Source: Epichloe hybrida
Taxonomy: Eukaryota; Ascomycota; Sordariomycetes; Hypocreales; Clavicipitaceae
DNA length: 64,000 nt
Assembly: GCA_019022495.1 (NCBI GenBank)
Contig: JAFEKR010000005.1
Coordinates: 1,302,001 to 1,366,000 of the forward strand
Direction of reading: 5' to 3'
The notes below the pieces were generated by a model, which made no database searches, had not been told where the DNA came from, and saw only the letters and a list, made by a program, of their open reading frames with translations. Below are positions 37,004 to 48,718 of this stretch, one piece after another. Numbering within the stretch: position 1 is the first letter of the stretch; each line of letters starts with the position of its first letter. The position numbers were made by a program, and so were the translations under genes.

Positions 37004-38081
37004 GAGAACTTCGTAAATGCGGAGATTTTTTTTAATTTCAGGATGCGTGGATATGGCGAGCGATGGTTCTTGAACAGCAATAGGAAAAGACCATCGGGCT
37101 TGCACATGTTGTAGAATTCATAATTTGGGGATCGGGATTGTGGTCACCGGTTCAAGTCTTTTGTGAAAAGGAGAGGCGGCGGGGCATTGAGTTGCTTGTT
37201 TGTGTTCTGCGGTCTCACCTTCTACTCACCTCGTCCTCAGTTTCGTGTCACTATTGGCCGTGGCGGACCCCGATCCCGCAAAGCGAAGCAGGTGCTATTT
37301 CTTGCCCTGTGAATAGCACCGTGGCAGCAGACATGAGACATGAGACACGGCAGTCCGTGGGCTAGTGAACTGCATCGCATTCACCATCGCGTTGGGCGAG
37401 TGGCTGTATTGATCAATCGTGCCTCCGCTCAAAGAGCTCGCCGGCTGCAACTGCTCCCATCCGTGTTGGTTTTGCAATGCTCTTTGTATCACGCGCAGCG
37501 ATTTGTGATCAACACGCGGTCCACCATGCGATCCTTGTTTGCCTTTGATTTGTGCTGGCTTGCATGGCGTCAAGAGGGGGCGGTTGCCTTTAATCTGGGC
37601 TGAAAGAAAGAAGGGGGACACGCCCCTTTTGACCAGATCTTTGTGTAGTCGGATCGATGGCCCAAACACCCAATCAGCGGCGCATGCCTCGTCCTTGCCA
37701 GTCATGGATTCAGTATTATGAGGAAGGAGCGAAACGGTCCACGACTTGCTTTCATTCATCTTCTTGCCCTTGCATTTCGTCCCCCTTGTAGGACCCCTTG
37801 CCGTTTTCACCACAGCAAACCACGTAGACTCAGCTTTTAAGCCCGACTTCTTCCGAGTTTCAAGCGCAGGAACATGGGCCTGTCGTCAACAAGCCATGAA
37901 TCTGGCCAAAAGTTTAGGTGGAGAAACTTTTCTATGTAATGGATTACCTACATAAATAAGTCGGAAATCAGACGTACATCAAGTGAATTCAAGCTGATGC
38001 TGAGACTACGCTTGACTCACACCTGTTGTTCATCCAATCCAAACACAGACGTGGCGCTAGACAACATAAAGGCAGCATAGC
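37004..38081. other. Intergenic
   Basis: The upstream side of the disordered-protein gene (leaving leftward) meets the 3' end of the P450 at 38082. The first 130 bases still carry the open frame noted for that gene. Beyond about 37130 nothing gene-like is supported. Confidence 0.5.
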
Positions 38082-39997
38082 TCAGCGCGATAACACCTTT
38101 ACTGTAACAGGTAGACCCTTGGCAGGCTTTGCGGCAAACTGACCATCCATATAGACAAGCCCACCGAATTCCGGTGATAGGGCCACATCGCTTTCGTCAT
38201 ATGCCAATGAGAAATCGATGTCACGCACTGTCAGTAGAAGGGCTGTGACCATGCCCGGCATTATCATGTTCTCACCCATGCAGCTGTGCTGGCCGCGCTG
38301 AAATGGCCTCCACGAATTGGCGAGATCGGCGACGGGGCTCGGTAGCCAGCGTGATGGGTCGAATGTGAATGGATCGGGTGCGTAGGTGTCATTGGACTGG
38401 AGGCGGGCGATATTGGCGTAGAGCTAGGCATCGAGTAGAAAATTACGAATGTTAGAATGATTTCTCGACGACTCAGACGCATGACGAAGTACTATACCAA
38501 TTTCCCTTCCAGAGAATGCTCTACTCCTTCGTAATTGATAGTATGCCTACACAAGCAAAAGTTACGTTAGATATCGCATTTTTCGCCACCGTATATCTGA
38601 ATCATCATAGCGCAGGACCATCATTGTTTTTACCCTTTTGGAGCAGCCGTGGCTGAGACTCCTGGAGGGCGAAGCCTCATGCTCTCCTTGATCACGGCCG
38701 TGGTGTATGGAAGCTGCCTGATCTTGCCAGGGTTCTGACGAAGTTCTGCAAGAGTGTCATTGACATCACCTGGGAATGCAGCGCTGTGCTCTTTTCGCAA
38801 CTCAAGAACCACGGCTGGGTTCTGGGCGATATGAGCATACACATACTAGATGAGAGGGGGACGTCAGTAACAAAAACATATTTAGAACCGTGGAAAAATG
38901 AATAAAAGAGCGAGCAAGTGGTGGGACGCAACTGAAAGCACCATGGAAGACACATCTGCAGCGAGAAACAAGGTCATGACTGTGTCCACATGTTGAATAA
39001 GAACGTCGGCTTTCCAATCCGACCTGTCGGGGTTCTCTTCCCGATATCTGATAGCCAGCGCGTCCAGCAAAGGCACGAATTTGTTGTTTTCTGTCGGTCC
39101 ATCTCGTTTCAGCGCGCGGATCAATGACGTCTGAATCAGAGTGCGGACACGCTCTTGACAAGCCTCGCGTCTCTTTCTCCTCCGTCGTTGAGTCCATGGG
39201 TTCCAGGGCACTGAGCCATCCGCTTGCTCAATAATGGTCTGAACATCTGCCTTGACTGAGGCGCCCCAGCCTCCTTGCTGGACGGCGGTGTCATCACCGA
39301 GAAGAAATCGAAAAGTGAGATCTGCTCCCCATCTTTCAATCGTTTCCACCAAGGGGAAGCGGCGACCCGTCGTTGCGTGGCTCAAAAGCTCCTGTCGCAG
39401 CAGCACCGAGTACTCTGCCATTTCGGGCAAGTAGTGCATCACGTTGTTCACTGAGAAAGTAACGCGGATGGAGCCTCGCGAATCATGCCATTCGGATGTG
39501 TTTGGTGATACAAGCCCGCGCGAACCACCGACAAGTGGGTGTAGCCCGGTGCCCAGTACCGTTGGGTGCCGGGTATAGTCATTGAGGAAGCGGTCAGCAA
39601 CGGCTAGATTGCTCGTCACCAAGAAGGGCTCACGTAGGAGGGGCCAAAGATCGATATAAAACACATCCGGGAGATTGTATCGGTTCTGAAGGAGAGAAAG
39701 AACAGCAGCGACGGGTGGATTTCCGGGGAACTGTTTCAAGGCTTTGAAAAACGGGCAAATATTGCCAAACCAGAAGCTATGAGGGGGCTTGGGCTGAGCA
39801 TCGAGAAGAAGAAAAATGAGGTGTCAGCCGATATGTGAATGGAAATGGAAAGAAGGGGAAAAGAAAGCACGGCCGATTTCAAAACGTACAAGATCTTGGA
39901 ATTGCCGCCGATGAGTCCTCAGCTTCCACAGCAAGTTGGACACAATCAAGATCAAAAGAGAGCCAGCTATGGTGGGCAGCGCAGCATGAAGGTCCAT
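38082..39997 (-). CDS. Cytochrome P450 monooxygenase
   Basis: Microsomal heme-thiolate oxygenase; substrate unknown. Minus-strand exons: 39997-39890, 39793-38933, 38845-38634, 38546-38498 and 38423-38082, giving 523 residues. N-terminal anchor in AGSLLILIVSNLLW, then Pro-rich hinge (PKPPHSF). The I-helix is FLAADVSSM. I used donor GTTGCG to give VLSYVYAHIAQNP; the earlier GTGCTT donor would delete three residues of this helix. ExxR is KESMRLRPPG. The heme loop is RPFQRGQHSCMGENM, with Cys about 458; it fits FxxGxxxCxG, with Gln-His in place of the more usual residues. Exon 4 is only 49 bp. The family number cannot be assigned from sequence reading alone. Confidence 0.9.
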
Positions 39998-41115
39998 GAT
40001 TTGATCGAGGACAAGTGGCGGATGAATCGATGACAATTGACGGATGAATCGATGGCAAGTGACGGACGGTTCATTCGGGACGGAAAGCACTGTCGATTAA
40101 AAGACTGCCCCAAGCTCTCACCACTCTGCTCTGCGGATCGGATGGGTCAGGTCACCAGAGCTGGTCGGTCTCGACGAGTTGTGAGCGAGAAGCTTCTGCC
40201 GGGTGTCCGGATATGTGATGTGTGATACGGTAGCTCAAAGCTCCCAGAAGCCTTCGGCGACAGTTGATATCAGTACATAGCCTTGGAATAATGGTGAAGC
40301 AGTACAAGTGGGCAAGATGATCAAGCGGGCACCGGATATTGAAGATGCCGAACGCGATGTGATGGTGGTAATAATCCGTAGTGGCCAATGAAAGGCAGAT
40401 TATTCTATTGCCACAAGTTTTTGACCAACCATGACTCGAGGCGTCTCGAGGCGTCTCGAGGCGTCTCGAGGCTACATGCTAGCTGCATCTGGTAGCAGGC
40501 ATAGAGCTGGGCCTATTTGTCGAGTTATTCTTTATCGAGAAGGAATGTTTCAAGGGCAACGTCAACACGAACCTCAACAAGTCACTCCTCAACTTCGTGC
40601 TGGCCCCACTAGCTCTTAGCACTTCGCACCCAACCCACCCACAGCCAAGTCTCAGCTCCAGTTATCAGTTATCGCTCAATGGTCCTGAAACGCCTGATGA
40701 TACTACACTACATACGCCTGCGTGCCGTGGTACTTGATGCTCATCAGACCAGAGAGGGCAGGCTCGCAAATTATTCCTAATTTCAGTATGCATGCAGTGC
40801 GATCCATTCCGCACGCACCGCGGCCCTTTGCCAAGGCAGTGAATGTCGCTCCCAAGCGAATTGGTCAATCCGTCATATGCTCACGGCATTTTTCAAAGTT
40901 TGACGCCAGACGCAGCGGTAAGCAGTGTGTCTTGCCAGGGTCGATGTCGTTTAAAACGGCGAGGAAAATAAGTCGGCATGTTCCGTTAATGCTGAACTCC
41001 TGGAGCGCATCTCTCCTGGCATCATTGCTGACACGGGCGGACAGGAAATACCACCCAGAATGAAGACCATGGAAGCAAAAGCCGCAGATCAAATGAGCCG
41101 TCCATTTTCGCCAAG
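39998..41115. other. Divergent promoter region, P450 versus ATPase gene
   Basis: Both flanking genes start here and leave in opposite directions. A tandem 10-mer array lies at 40435-40472. ATGAATCGATG-type short repeats occur near 40022-40056. No gene is seen. Confidence 0.5.
40435..40472. repeat. Tandem 10-mer with palindromic core, nearly four copies
   Basis: CTCGAGGCGT is repeated three times, followed by CTCGAGGC. Each unit contains the palindrome CTCGAG. It lies in the shared promoter region, about 440 bases upstream of the P450 start. Confidence 0.88.
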
Positions 41116-42650
41116 ATGGGCGAATCCGCCGCCACGACATTTGCTTCAATATTTGTCTTGGGCGTGGGCTTTGCAGGCGCCGGCTACCTCTACCACAAAT
41201 GCTACAAGATGCTCGTTCTGCGGAAAATGACGCGGGCTTTCGAGCCTGGGGATCCTGTTCTTGAATTAGCTGCCGTGGGCAAAGATGTTCCACACAGCCA
41301 CCCGCCCGGCGAGGAGCACTGGGTTCGCCGACCAGAGCAGGAACACGTGGATCGCATCATCACTGGCCAAGAAGTTGGTCATTACTATCTCATACTGGGC
41401 GAGAAAGGCTCCGGCAAGAGCAGTATGCTCATCGAAGCAATGCGCAAGATCGACGGTGATGGCGTAGCCATGTTTGAAGCCCATGCTGATCCTGAAATCG
41501 TGAGAATACGTCTGGGCAAGGCGCTGGATTATGAGTTTCATGAGGACTACATCGGCGGATACTTTAGTGAAAGGGGACCACGCGACATGGGGGCTCTGCT
41601 CGATATCGAGCGTGCCCTGAACAAGCTGGAAAAGGTAGCGATGAACCTTTTCCGGGTGAGGAGGAAGCCTCTCGTCGTCATTGTCAACCAGATGCACCTG
41701 TTACGACACGACGATGATGGCCGCAATCTCATCGAACTCTTTCAACAGCGCGCCGAGCAATGGGCTGCTGCGGGCTTGGTTACTATGGTGTTCAACTCAG
41801 ACGACTACTGGGTTTATGAGCGCCTCAAGCAGCTGTCTACCAGAATGGAAGTTCTACCAGTCACCGATCTTCCCAAACAGCAAGCCGTCCAGGCGTTGCA
41901 ACGATACCGTATGCGCTACTTTGGCGAGAAGTTGTCCGAAAAACAGCTTGACAACGTGTACGATCGCGTCGGAGGTCGACTGAGCTTCTTGAACCGCGTA
42001 GCCAAAAGCTACGACATGCTCGCCACATGTGAAAGCATCAAGGACACTGAGAAGAGATGGTTCTTAAACCAGTGTTGGATCATGGGGTCGGAAATGGATG
42101 ACGACGTCATGGATCAGCAAAAATGGGCTGTAAGTTTTCTCGCTTTGCACTCTTTTCAAAGCATTTCCACGAGTCACAATTACAGAAGACTGACCGTATG
42201 CTTCTTGTCCTGCACCCACAGGCTGCTGCCATGGTCCTGGCACACGCTCTAGTCGAGAAGGAAGATGATATGGCCAGCACATATGATCCGAATCAGGGAC
42301 ATGTTCTACCATCGTATCCGTTCCACATGGCACAGGAAATCATGACGCGGTGCGATTTCATCCGAGATCTCGACAGCCTAAACCTCTTCACAATCACAAG
42401 TCAAGCAGATGTAAGAGCCAGTAGCGTGCCAATGCACCGCGCGTTTAGGGAGATTTGCAGCCAGCCTGGCTTCAAGCAACACCTGGAGGACACCATTGAA
42501 AGAATTGCCGCCATCGAAAGCTTGGGACGAACAAGAGAGCTGGTTGCCAAGGATCTGGTCCTGGGCGGGCAGTACGATATCGCACAGGAGCGAAACAAGT
42601 TCACTGTCAAGCTGCAAATGCTTGAAGAGGATAAAGAGAAAGAAGGCTGA
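41116..42650 (+). CDS. Membrane-anchored P-loop ATPase (AAA/Orc1-like), function unknown
   Basis: Exons 41116-42129 and 42222-42650 join in phase 0 to 480 residues. A transmembrane helix (about 7-26, FASIFVLGVGFAGAGYLY) follows a short N-terminus, so it probably sits in an organelle or ER membrane. The Walker A motif is GEKGSGKSS (about 95-103). The Walker B position reads LVVIVNQMHLL (186-196), with Asn191 where Asp is expected and Gln instead of Glu. A long helical C-terminal half with an acidic Lys/Glu end follows. It resembles conserved fungal AAA/ATPase_2-type proteins of unknown role. Nucleotide binding is likely; hydrolysis is doubtful from the B motif. Confidence 0.85.
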
Positions 42651-43243
42651 GCGATATGAGTTTCACTAAGGAAAAAAAAAACGGGTACTTTCGTGTTTTT
42701 CTCAAATTGTCGTGTACATTGTATTGTATTGTATGTATGAACGAATGTAAGGGATTAGAGGATTATTTCCAAGCCATCTTATTGTTTTCTTTTTTCCCAT
42801 GTATAAACTGTATTTCAGACCTTCTCAAATTATTCAAAATGGCTGCAGAAACCATTGCGGGAGGTGAGGTCCTTCGTCGACTTGACGAGCAGATGCTTGT
42901 TGATCGGCTGTCCCTTCCCCGTGAAAGCTTTTTTGAGTTGAGTGACAGATTGGGAGCCTCAAAACTTAGGCATCAACCCCTCGCGACCTTTGGTTTGTTC
43001 AATAACCATCAATTTGACAAACGCCTGGTCGCCCGTCAACGCGCCTCAAAAATTTGTGGCCCCACAGTTCACTACAGGTGGTCGCAAAACCGAAACCCAG
43101 CCTCGCGATCTCATCTAATGCTTGCAAACACCATCAGATGGCCACATTCCTTCCTGTCTTGCATCCACTCTGCCATCATTGCTCGATAGAATTGCGAACA
43201 ACGAGTGGCAGCCACAGGCCGCGACGGCGACCCATCTATCAAC
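42651..43243. other. Intergenic, upstream of the Myb gene
   Basis: T-rich 3' region of the ATPase gene, then probable promoter and leader of the Myb gene. A 117-codon frame starting at ATG 42839 precedes the real start and could act as an upstream ORF if transcribed; there is no family resemblance. Confidence 0.5.
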
Positions 43244-46043
43244 ATGGCCGATGTCGAAGATGATCGCTCAATTGCTAGTTCCGAAGGTTCTGGTGGCGCG
43301 AATGTAGACGAGGACAACGGTGTCGACGCCGATTTTGGCGCCATCGAGATGTTCGACAGCAACTCCGCACCAACTACGTTTTCCTCCCAGGCACCAGAAG
43401 CCATCATGACCGAGAACGCACCCATGCACTCATCGTCGAGGAAATCAAAACGCGACAAAAAGGAAAAGAGAGACAAGAAACGACGAGCGTCTCTAGAGGG
43501 TGCTGCTCTCAGCTCGTCCGTGGCCGAAGCAGAGGGCCATTCAGCCAGGAAGCACCGGAAGTCGAAGAAGAAGTCGACAAGAGATGTGGAAGTTCCCGAC
43601 AGCCAACTGTCGAAAGAGGAAGCTGAGCCAGCCGCCGACACACCCTGGGGCCAGCTGCAAGAAGAGGCCGCGGCGGCCTCAAAAAAGAAGAAGAAACGTA
43701 AGCTCTCTGACTCGGCTGATGGAAAGCGACGAAAGAAGCACAGGTCTCGAGATCAAGACTCCAAGGCTCCATCTGGCGAAGAAGAGCGTCGTGGTTCGCA
43801 GGAAGCAGGCGCGACCTCTTTCCTCCACAAGGGCAAGGACAAACGAGGTGTCCCTGAAAGCGCCATTTACGAAGATAATGAGCCAGGATCGGATCCCCAG
43901 GCATCACCAACTGTCGCACACTTGCGCCGACGCAGTCAATCCCGAGAAGCCCGATCGAGGGAGAATAGTGTTCCCGTGTCTGCTCCAATGGATGTCGATG
44001 TAGCGGCCACCACCGGTCTTGGACAAGCCGCAACCGGTGCGACTGCTGATACGGACTACGAGGCGGAACGCATTGCTCGGGAAGCATGGAATGAGCACCG
44101 CAATGGGCAGCAGAGTCAAGATGAAGTGCCCCAGGGTGACCACGACACAGATATGCCCGATCAGTATCTTCAGGAGCCCCTTCGCGCTGGCGCAGATACG
44201 ACAGCTGAAGCTCAGTTGGCCAGCCCGCAGCAAAAAAGATCACGATCTACACGAAAGAAGGCCAAACCCACCTTCTTCGAGCGACCAAGCCCGGAGATCT
44301 TGGACGACGACAACAATGGGCTGACAGATCTGCCATCGCCGTCGGCTATGACGCCAAAGCCCCGTAATAGGACAAAGCGCGCAGCCAAGAAGGAATCTCG
44401 TGGCCGTAAACCAAAGAGAGAGAGGCTCTCTCAGTCGATGCGCGGCGGTTCAGTTGATGCAGAAGACGGCGAAGGGGGAGCCGGCGAGAGGCGAAATCGC
44501 TTGACTGGGTACACGCAAGGCCGATTTAGTGATGCTGAACTTGCACGCATATCACGGGCAGTGGAATCTTTCCGGGAGGACAACGGTCTGACGCAGCAAG
44601 AAGTGAATGAAGTGAGTGCCACCTATGCAACTGCGAAAGAATGAAACTAAACCTAATGCTTAGCTTATCCATGCTCCTGGTGGAACGACGGCCGGAGAAA
44701 CCAACGCGCAACTCTGGACTCGCATCTTTTCCGAATGCCCCGATCGGCATAGACAGAAAATGATCAACATCACGCGCAAGAAGTTCCACAACTTTGTTGC
44801 TCGCGGAACCTGGACAGCAGAGCAAGACGCCGAGCTTGCAGAGCTCATCAATATTCATGGCACGAAATGGTCACATATTGCGGGTCTGATTAACCGGCAC
44901 CCAGAGGATCTACGAGATCGATACCGCAATTATATCGTATGCGGCGCAAATCAGCGCAAAGATGCATGGGATGAACACGAGGAAGCCCGTCTCACCCAGT
45001 ACATCATGGAGTCGATGCACGCCATTGATGAGTTGCGCGTAAACGAGCCGTCTAGGGCTATACTGCAGAAGAGCTACGAAGAACTCATTGATTGGCAGGA
45101 TATCAGCGAGCGTATGGACCGGACTCGCAGTCGACTACAGTGCATCACAAAATGGAAATCACTCAACATTCGCACGCATGGTAGGGATCAGCTCGCTTCC
45201 ACTCAGCCTGATTCGCAAATATCGTTCAGGCTGGAGAAGGCTCGACGCCAGATTGCTGTCATGCCTGGCGAAGAACGATATCGTCTTGTAATGGCTATTC
45301 AAGCCACTGCGGTCGGCACGGATGTCAAAATCCCCTGGCAAAGATTGGTCGATAAGCCGTTCCGTAACCGGTGGCACCGTTATACGCAAATGCTTTTGTG
45401 GCGTCGTCTGAAGGCGATTGTCCCAAATCACACGGAAGCCTCGGTACGCGACACGGCACATTACCTGGTGGAGCATTACAACCAACACGGCGACCTCCCC
45501 GATGTGCCTGATGAGCTCTTTGATGATGCTGATGAAATGCATTTCATACGAACCATTACGCCGACAGTCGGCAACCAAACCAATGGGCGTGGCCAGATGA
45601 ACACAGAATTCGTCACTGGACCAGATGTGGAAGACGATGTCGCGAACTACAATGGTGGTTCAGAAGCAGCCGCTGGCGAGGAGGAGCAAAACCAGCCACA
45701 TGATGAAGAAATGCAGATTGATCCTGCCCTGGCGGAAGCCGATCAAACGACAAGCAGGACAACGCATGTGAAGCGAGGCAACAAGACTCCGACGTCTCGG
45801 AAGCGAGGCCGCAAGTCTGTGGTGACAGAGGCTGACCCCATCGAAGATGCAACCCAAGAGCACGAACAAGTTCAAGACCATGATTCGGAGATTGACGTAG
45901 AGCAGTTCCGCAAGAAGAAGACGCCAAGCAAATTCCAATCCCCGGGAAGCAAGAAGGGCGGCCAGCAGTTGCTACCAGACGACGATGATAGTGTTATGGA
46001 CGACATGGAGGATCTGCCAGCCAAAGTCGCAGCTGAGGCGTGA
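43244..46043 (+). CDS. Myb-like DNA-binding protein, Reb1/TTF1 (Pol I terminator) type
   Basis: Likely binds rDNA terminators and/or promoters, stopping Pol I or blocking replication forks, as Reb1 and Nsi1/TTF1 do. Exons 43244-44611 and 44664-46043 join in phase 0 to 915 residues. ATG 43244 is the first in frame after an open GTG-containing stretch. The N-terminal 450 residues are Lys/Arg/Glu-rich with several nuclear-localisation-like clusters. The DNA-binding core begins near residue 456, with the Myb repeat RGTWTAEQDAELAELINIHG at about 503 and a second degenerate repeat (PWQRLVDKPFRNRWHRYT). The C-terminal tail is acidic, then basic. Reb1-like calls rest on the extended TWT...W spacing and NLS-rich N-terminus. 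Confidence 0.88.
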
Positions 46044-46750
46044 GAGCGCATCCTGGGGCTTCTCTATTTCAAATTATGATATGGCGAGAAGTGTTTATTG
46101 TACCTTGTACGCGGTCCCGTGTGAGGACCCCAGGCTCGAGGTTTCTCGCTCTACGGGTGATGTATCATTGTGGTGGGCAATTTTCCAGAAGTGCTGTCTA
46201 TCAAAATGAGTTTTCTTGGCGTATGGGACGTTAGGTTTATTGACAAGATACTTGTTCTGCCTGCACTTCCCTTTTCCATATTTGCTTCGGAAATATGAAA
46301 TCTGTGACCTGTGGTGTGGGCTATATTCGGTACACGACATATTTTGTAGTGCGCATTCTCTGCTCCATTTGGTCGTGCCCGTCTTGAACTCTGACCGTTC
46401 AAAGCATGGGAAGTAGCAGAATGAAGTGCGAGTCGCAGATTCAAATGTCGCCTCATCTTCGCGCGTTTCAAGTAGCCTGCTCAATCATCATTATTATTGT
46501 TATTATTATTATGGCCAAATGGTGGGAGTAATGTAGCGTTAAATGATGTGACCGATCCACCGGGATTTGAGTTCGTCTGCCTGTTTTAAGAAACTTCAAT
46601 CTCGTACACAAAGTCATTCACTTTGCTGCAAGGTGTCGTTGGCTTTGAGATGTTCAGGCAAGTGCCATTACAGCCCCGGTCCAGTACGGACTCATCTCAG
46701 ATCTGTCCCTCCACCTCTCCCCCTTCCACGTCCCATGCTCAGCCCGCCAC
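46044..46750. other. Intergenic
   Basis: No gene is seen. It contains an ATT/TTA trinucleotide repeat at about 46487-46512. Confidence 0.5.
46487..46512. repeat. ATT trinucleotide microsatellite
   Basis: ATTATTATTGTTATTATTAT-type repeat in noncoding sequence, about 240 bases upstream of the kinase start. Confidence 0.85.
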
Positions 46751-48352
46751 ATGTACAAATTACGCGATAAGCTTGGAAATGCTGTTTTGAACGACATGTC
46801 TCAAATCAAGCTTGTCCTCGATAGAATTGCGTTAGGATGGCGCTGGTCACGTGTGCGGTATTCTGCGGCAACTGCGGAAACTGCGACCTCTGATCTTGTA
46901 TTCTCACGAACCTCGCGACAACCACCAGGGCTTCTCGGCCCGCCGTCCGTCCACAGAGGGAAGACAGGGCTAGCTTTGTTGAATTTGCACAGCTGTGCCA
47001 GTTTTTCTTCGTCATCAATGCAGCGTACTGAGGACGTGTCGTGTTCTCATGCCGAGTACGAATGGGTCGACGGTGCGGAACCTCTCGCCAAGTATAGACC
47101 GGGTGGATATCATCCCGTCATGATTGAGGACATACTTGACGGGCGATACCGCGTTATTGATAAGCTAGGATATGGAGGCTATTCAACTGTTTGGTTAGCA
47201 CACGATATCTGCATGAAGCGATATATAGCCATCAAAGTCTGCATAGCGAACTCACAGCCGCGGGAGATGGGCATTCTCAGAGCCCTTGCAACGCAGCCCC
47301 CGTCGTCGTCACGACATCTAGGGCAGAACTTTGTCCCTGTTCTCCTTGAAAATTTCGAGCTCCGCGGTCCTAATGGCCGTCATTCATGCTACACAACGGC
47401 ACCGGCATTGTGCAATCTCAGGGAAATCTCATTCAGCCGCCTGTTCCCCATCAACGTTGCGCGAGCTTTGGCCTACAAGCTGGCACTCGCCGTCTCTTAC
47501 GTACATTCACGGGGCTATGTTCATGGAGGTCTGAGTTCTCAAAGCAGTATATTTGGCCACTTGGGCTTACATTGACTAATCATCTTTCAGATATACATCT
47601 CCGCAACATATTGGTCAAGCCCCCGGCGACTTTTGACGAGCTATCGGTTCAGCAGCTCCGTGAAGAGTATGGCGACCCTGAGACGGTCCCTGTAATCAGG
47701 CGGGACGGAAAGCGCCTCCCACCTGGTGTTCCATCAAAGGCAGTAGTACCCCTCTGCATGGGCAAAGTCGCAGGAAAATTTGTTCCATCTGATGCACGGG
47801 TGCTTCTCAGTGACTTTGGAGAGTCGTTTGCCCCAGACCTGGATCCTCGTTTGGGAGAAGATTGCAAAACACCTGTGGCTGTGCGGCCGCCAGAAGCGTT
47901 GTTTGAACCAGGGTTGCCTCTTTCCTACTCGGCAGATATCTGGAGTCTTGCTACGGGCAATTTGGGAGATTATCGGCATGAAGGCGCTGTTTAGCAGCGA
48001 GTTTGTTGGCGTCGATGAAGTAGCATCTCAGCAGATTGATGTGCTGGGGCCTATTCCTTCAAGCTGGTTAGAGCGTTGGGAGGCACGGAACCGTTTTTTT
48101 GACGAGGATGGAGGGCCAAAGAAGGCTCGCTCTGTATGGCCGCGCCTCGATGATGCATTTGAGGAATGCGTACAGAGGTATCGCCGAAAGCTTGGCGCAG
48201 GGGAGTTCAGCAGAGAAGAGACTGCTGCTCTTTTAGACTTGATGCGCCGAATGCTTTCATTCAGGCCGGAGGAGCGGCCTACGACTGAAGAAGTCCTCAA
48301 GTCGGAATGGATGGTGAAGTGGGCATTTCCTGATTTTGAGGCAAGCTCATGA
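46751..48352 (+). pseudogene. SRPK-like protein kinase with an apparent 1-nt frameshift
   Basis: Ser/Thr kinase of the expanded fungal SRPK group. Exon 46751-47528 (donor GTCTGA), then exon 2 from 47591. The Gly loop is LGYGGYSTVWLA and the lysine IAIKV. The catalytic loop is HGDIHLRNIL, with HGD in place of HRD, and DFG is SDFGES. PPEALFEPG leads to SADIWSLAT. There the frame reads into a stop at 47994, whereas the rest of the kinase (AIWEIIGMKALFSSEFVG to EEVLKSEW) continues in the neighbouring frame, one G too many in GGG at 47955-47957, to TGA 48350-48352. Either a sequencing error or a disabled gene. The start is uncertain: ATG 47018 is also possible; the longer N-terminus looks like an organelle-targeting peptide. 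Confidence 0.78.
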
Positions 48353-48718
48353 ACAAAAGTGAGTACGGTGTCTTTACGCACTAGCATAGAAGTGCTCGAT
48401 GTCCTAGAGTTGGATGCGACCTAATGACAGGCTACATGACAATAGACGAAAACGAAGATCAGGTATTCTTGTTACGTGGCCGCTTTGTCATGAGTCAGCC
48501 TGGATGTTTGTTGGTTTGTTGGCTTGTTGGCCAAAGATCGGAACCCTGAGCCCGGGCGGGCCCCCATCCTGTCCTGTCCCTCAATTTTGGCCCATAATAA
48601 CGAGGCTCCCATTCGTGTCCGAATGACTTCACGAGGAACATTTCGCAGCGATCGTCTGCGTCAAAACAACCGCTGTTGCTTGATGATGGATCCTCCTCGC
48701 GAGGCCACGAGTGGCAAC
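48353..48718. other. Intergenic between kinase and P450
   Basis: The P450 frame is open upstream of my chosen ATG, with other in-frame ATGs at 48623, 48683 and 48686. Nothing else is seen. Confidence 0.5.

Noticed and set aside
38933..38941. Donor GTGCTT at 38941 for P450 intron 2
   Set aside because: Would remove VLS from the I-helix region; the GTTGCG donor nine bases later gives the expected spacing to YVYAHIAQNP.
42839..43189. 117-codon frame beginning MAAETIAGGE before the Myb gene
   Set aside because: No family resemblance in the second half. It may be an upstream ORF in the leader, but I could not support it as a gene.
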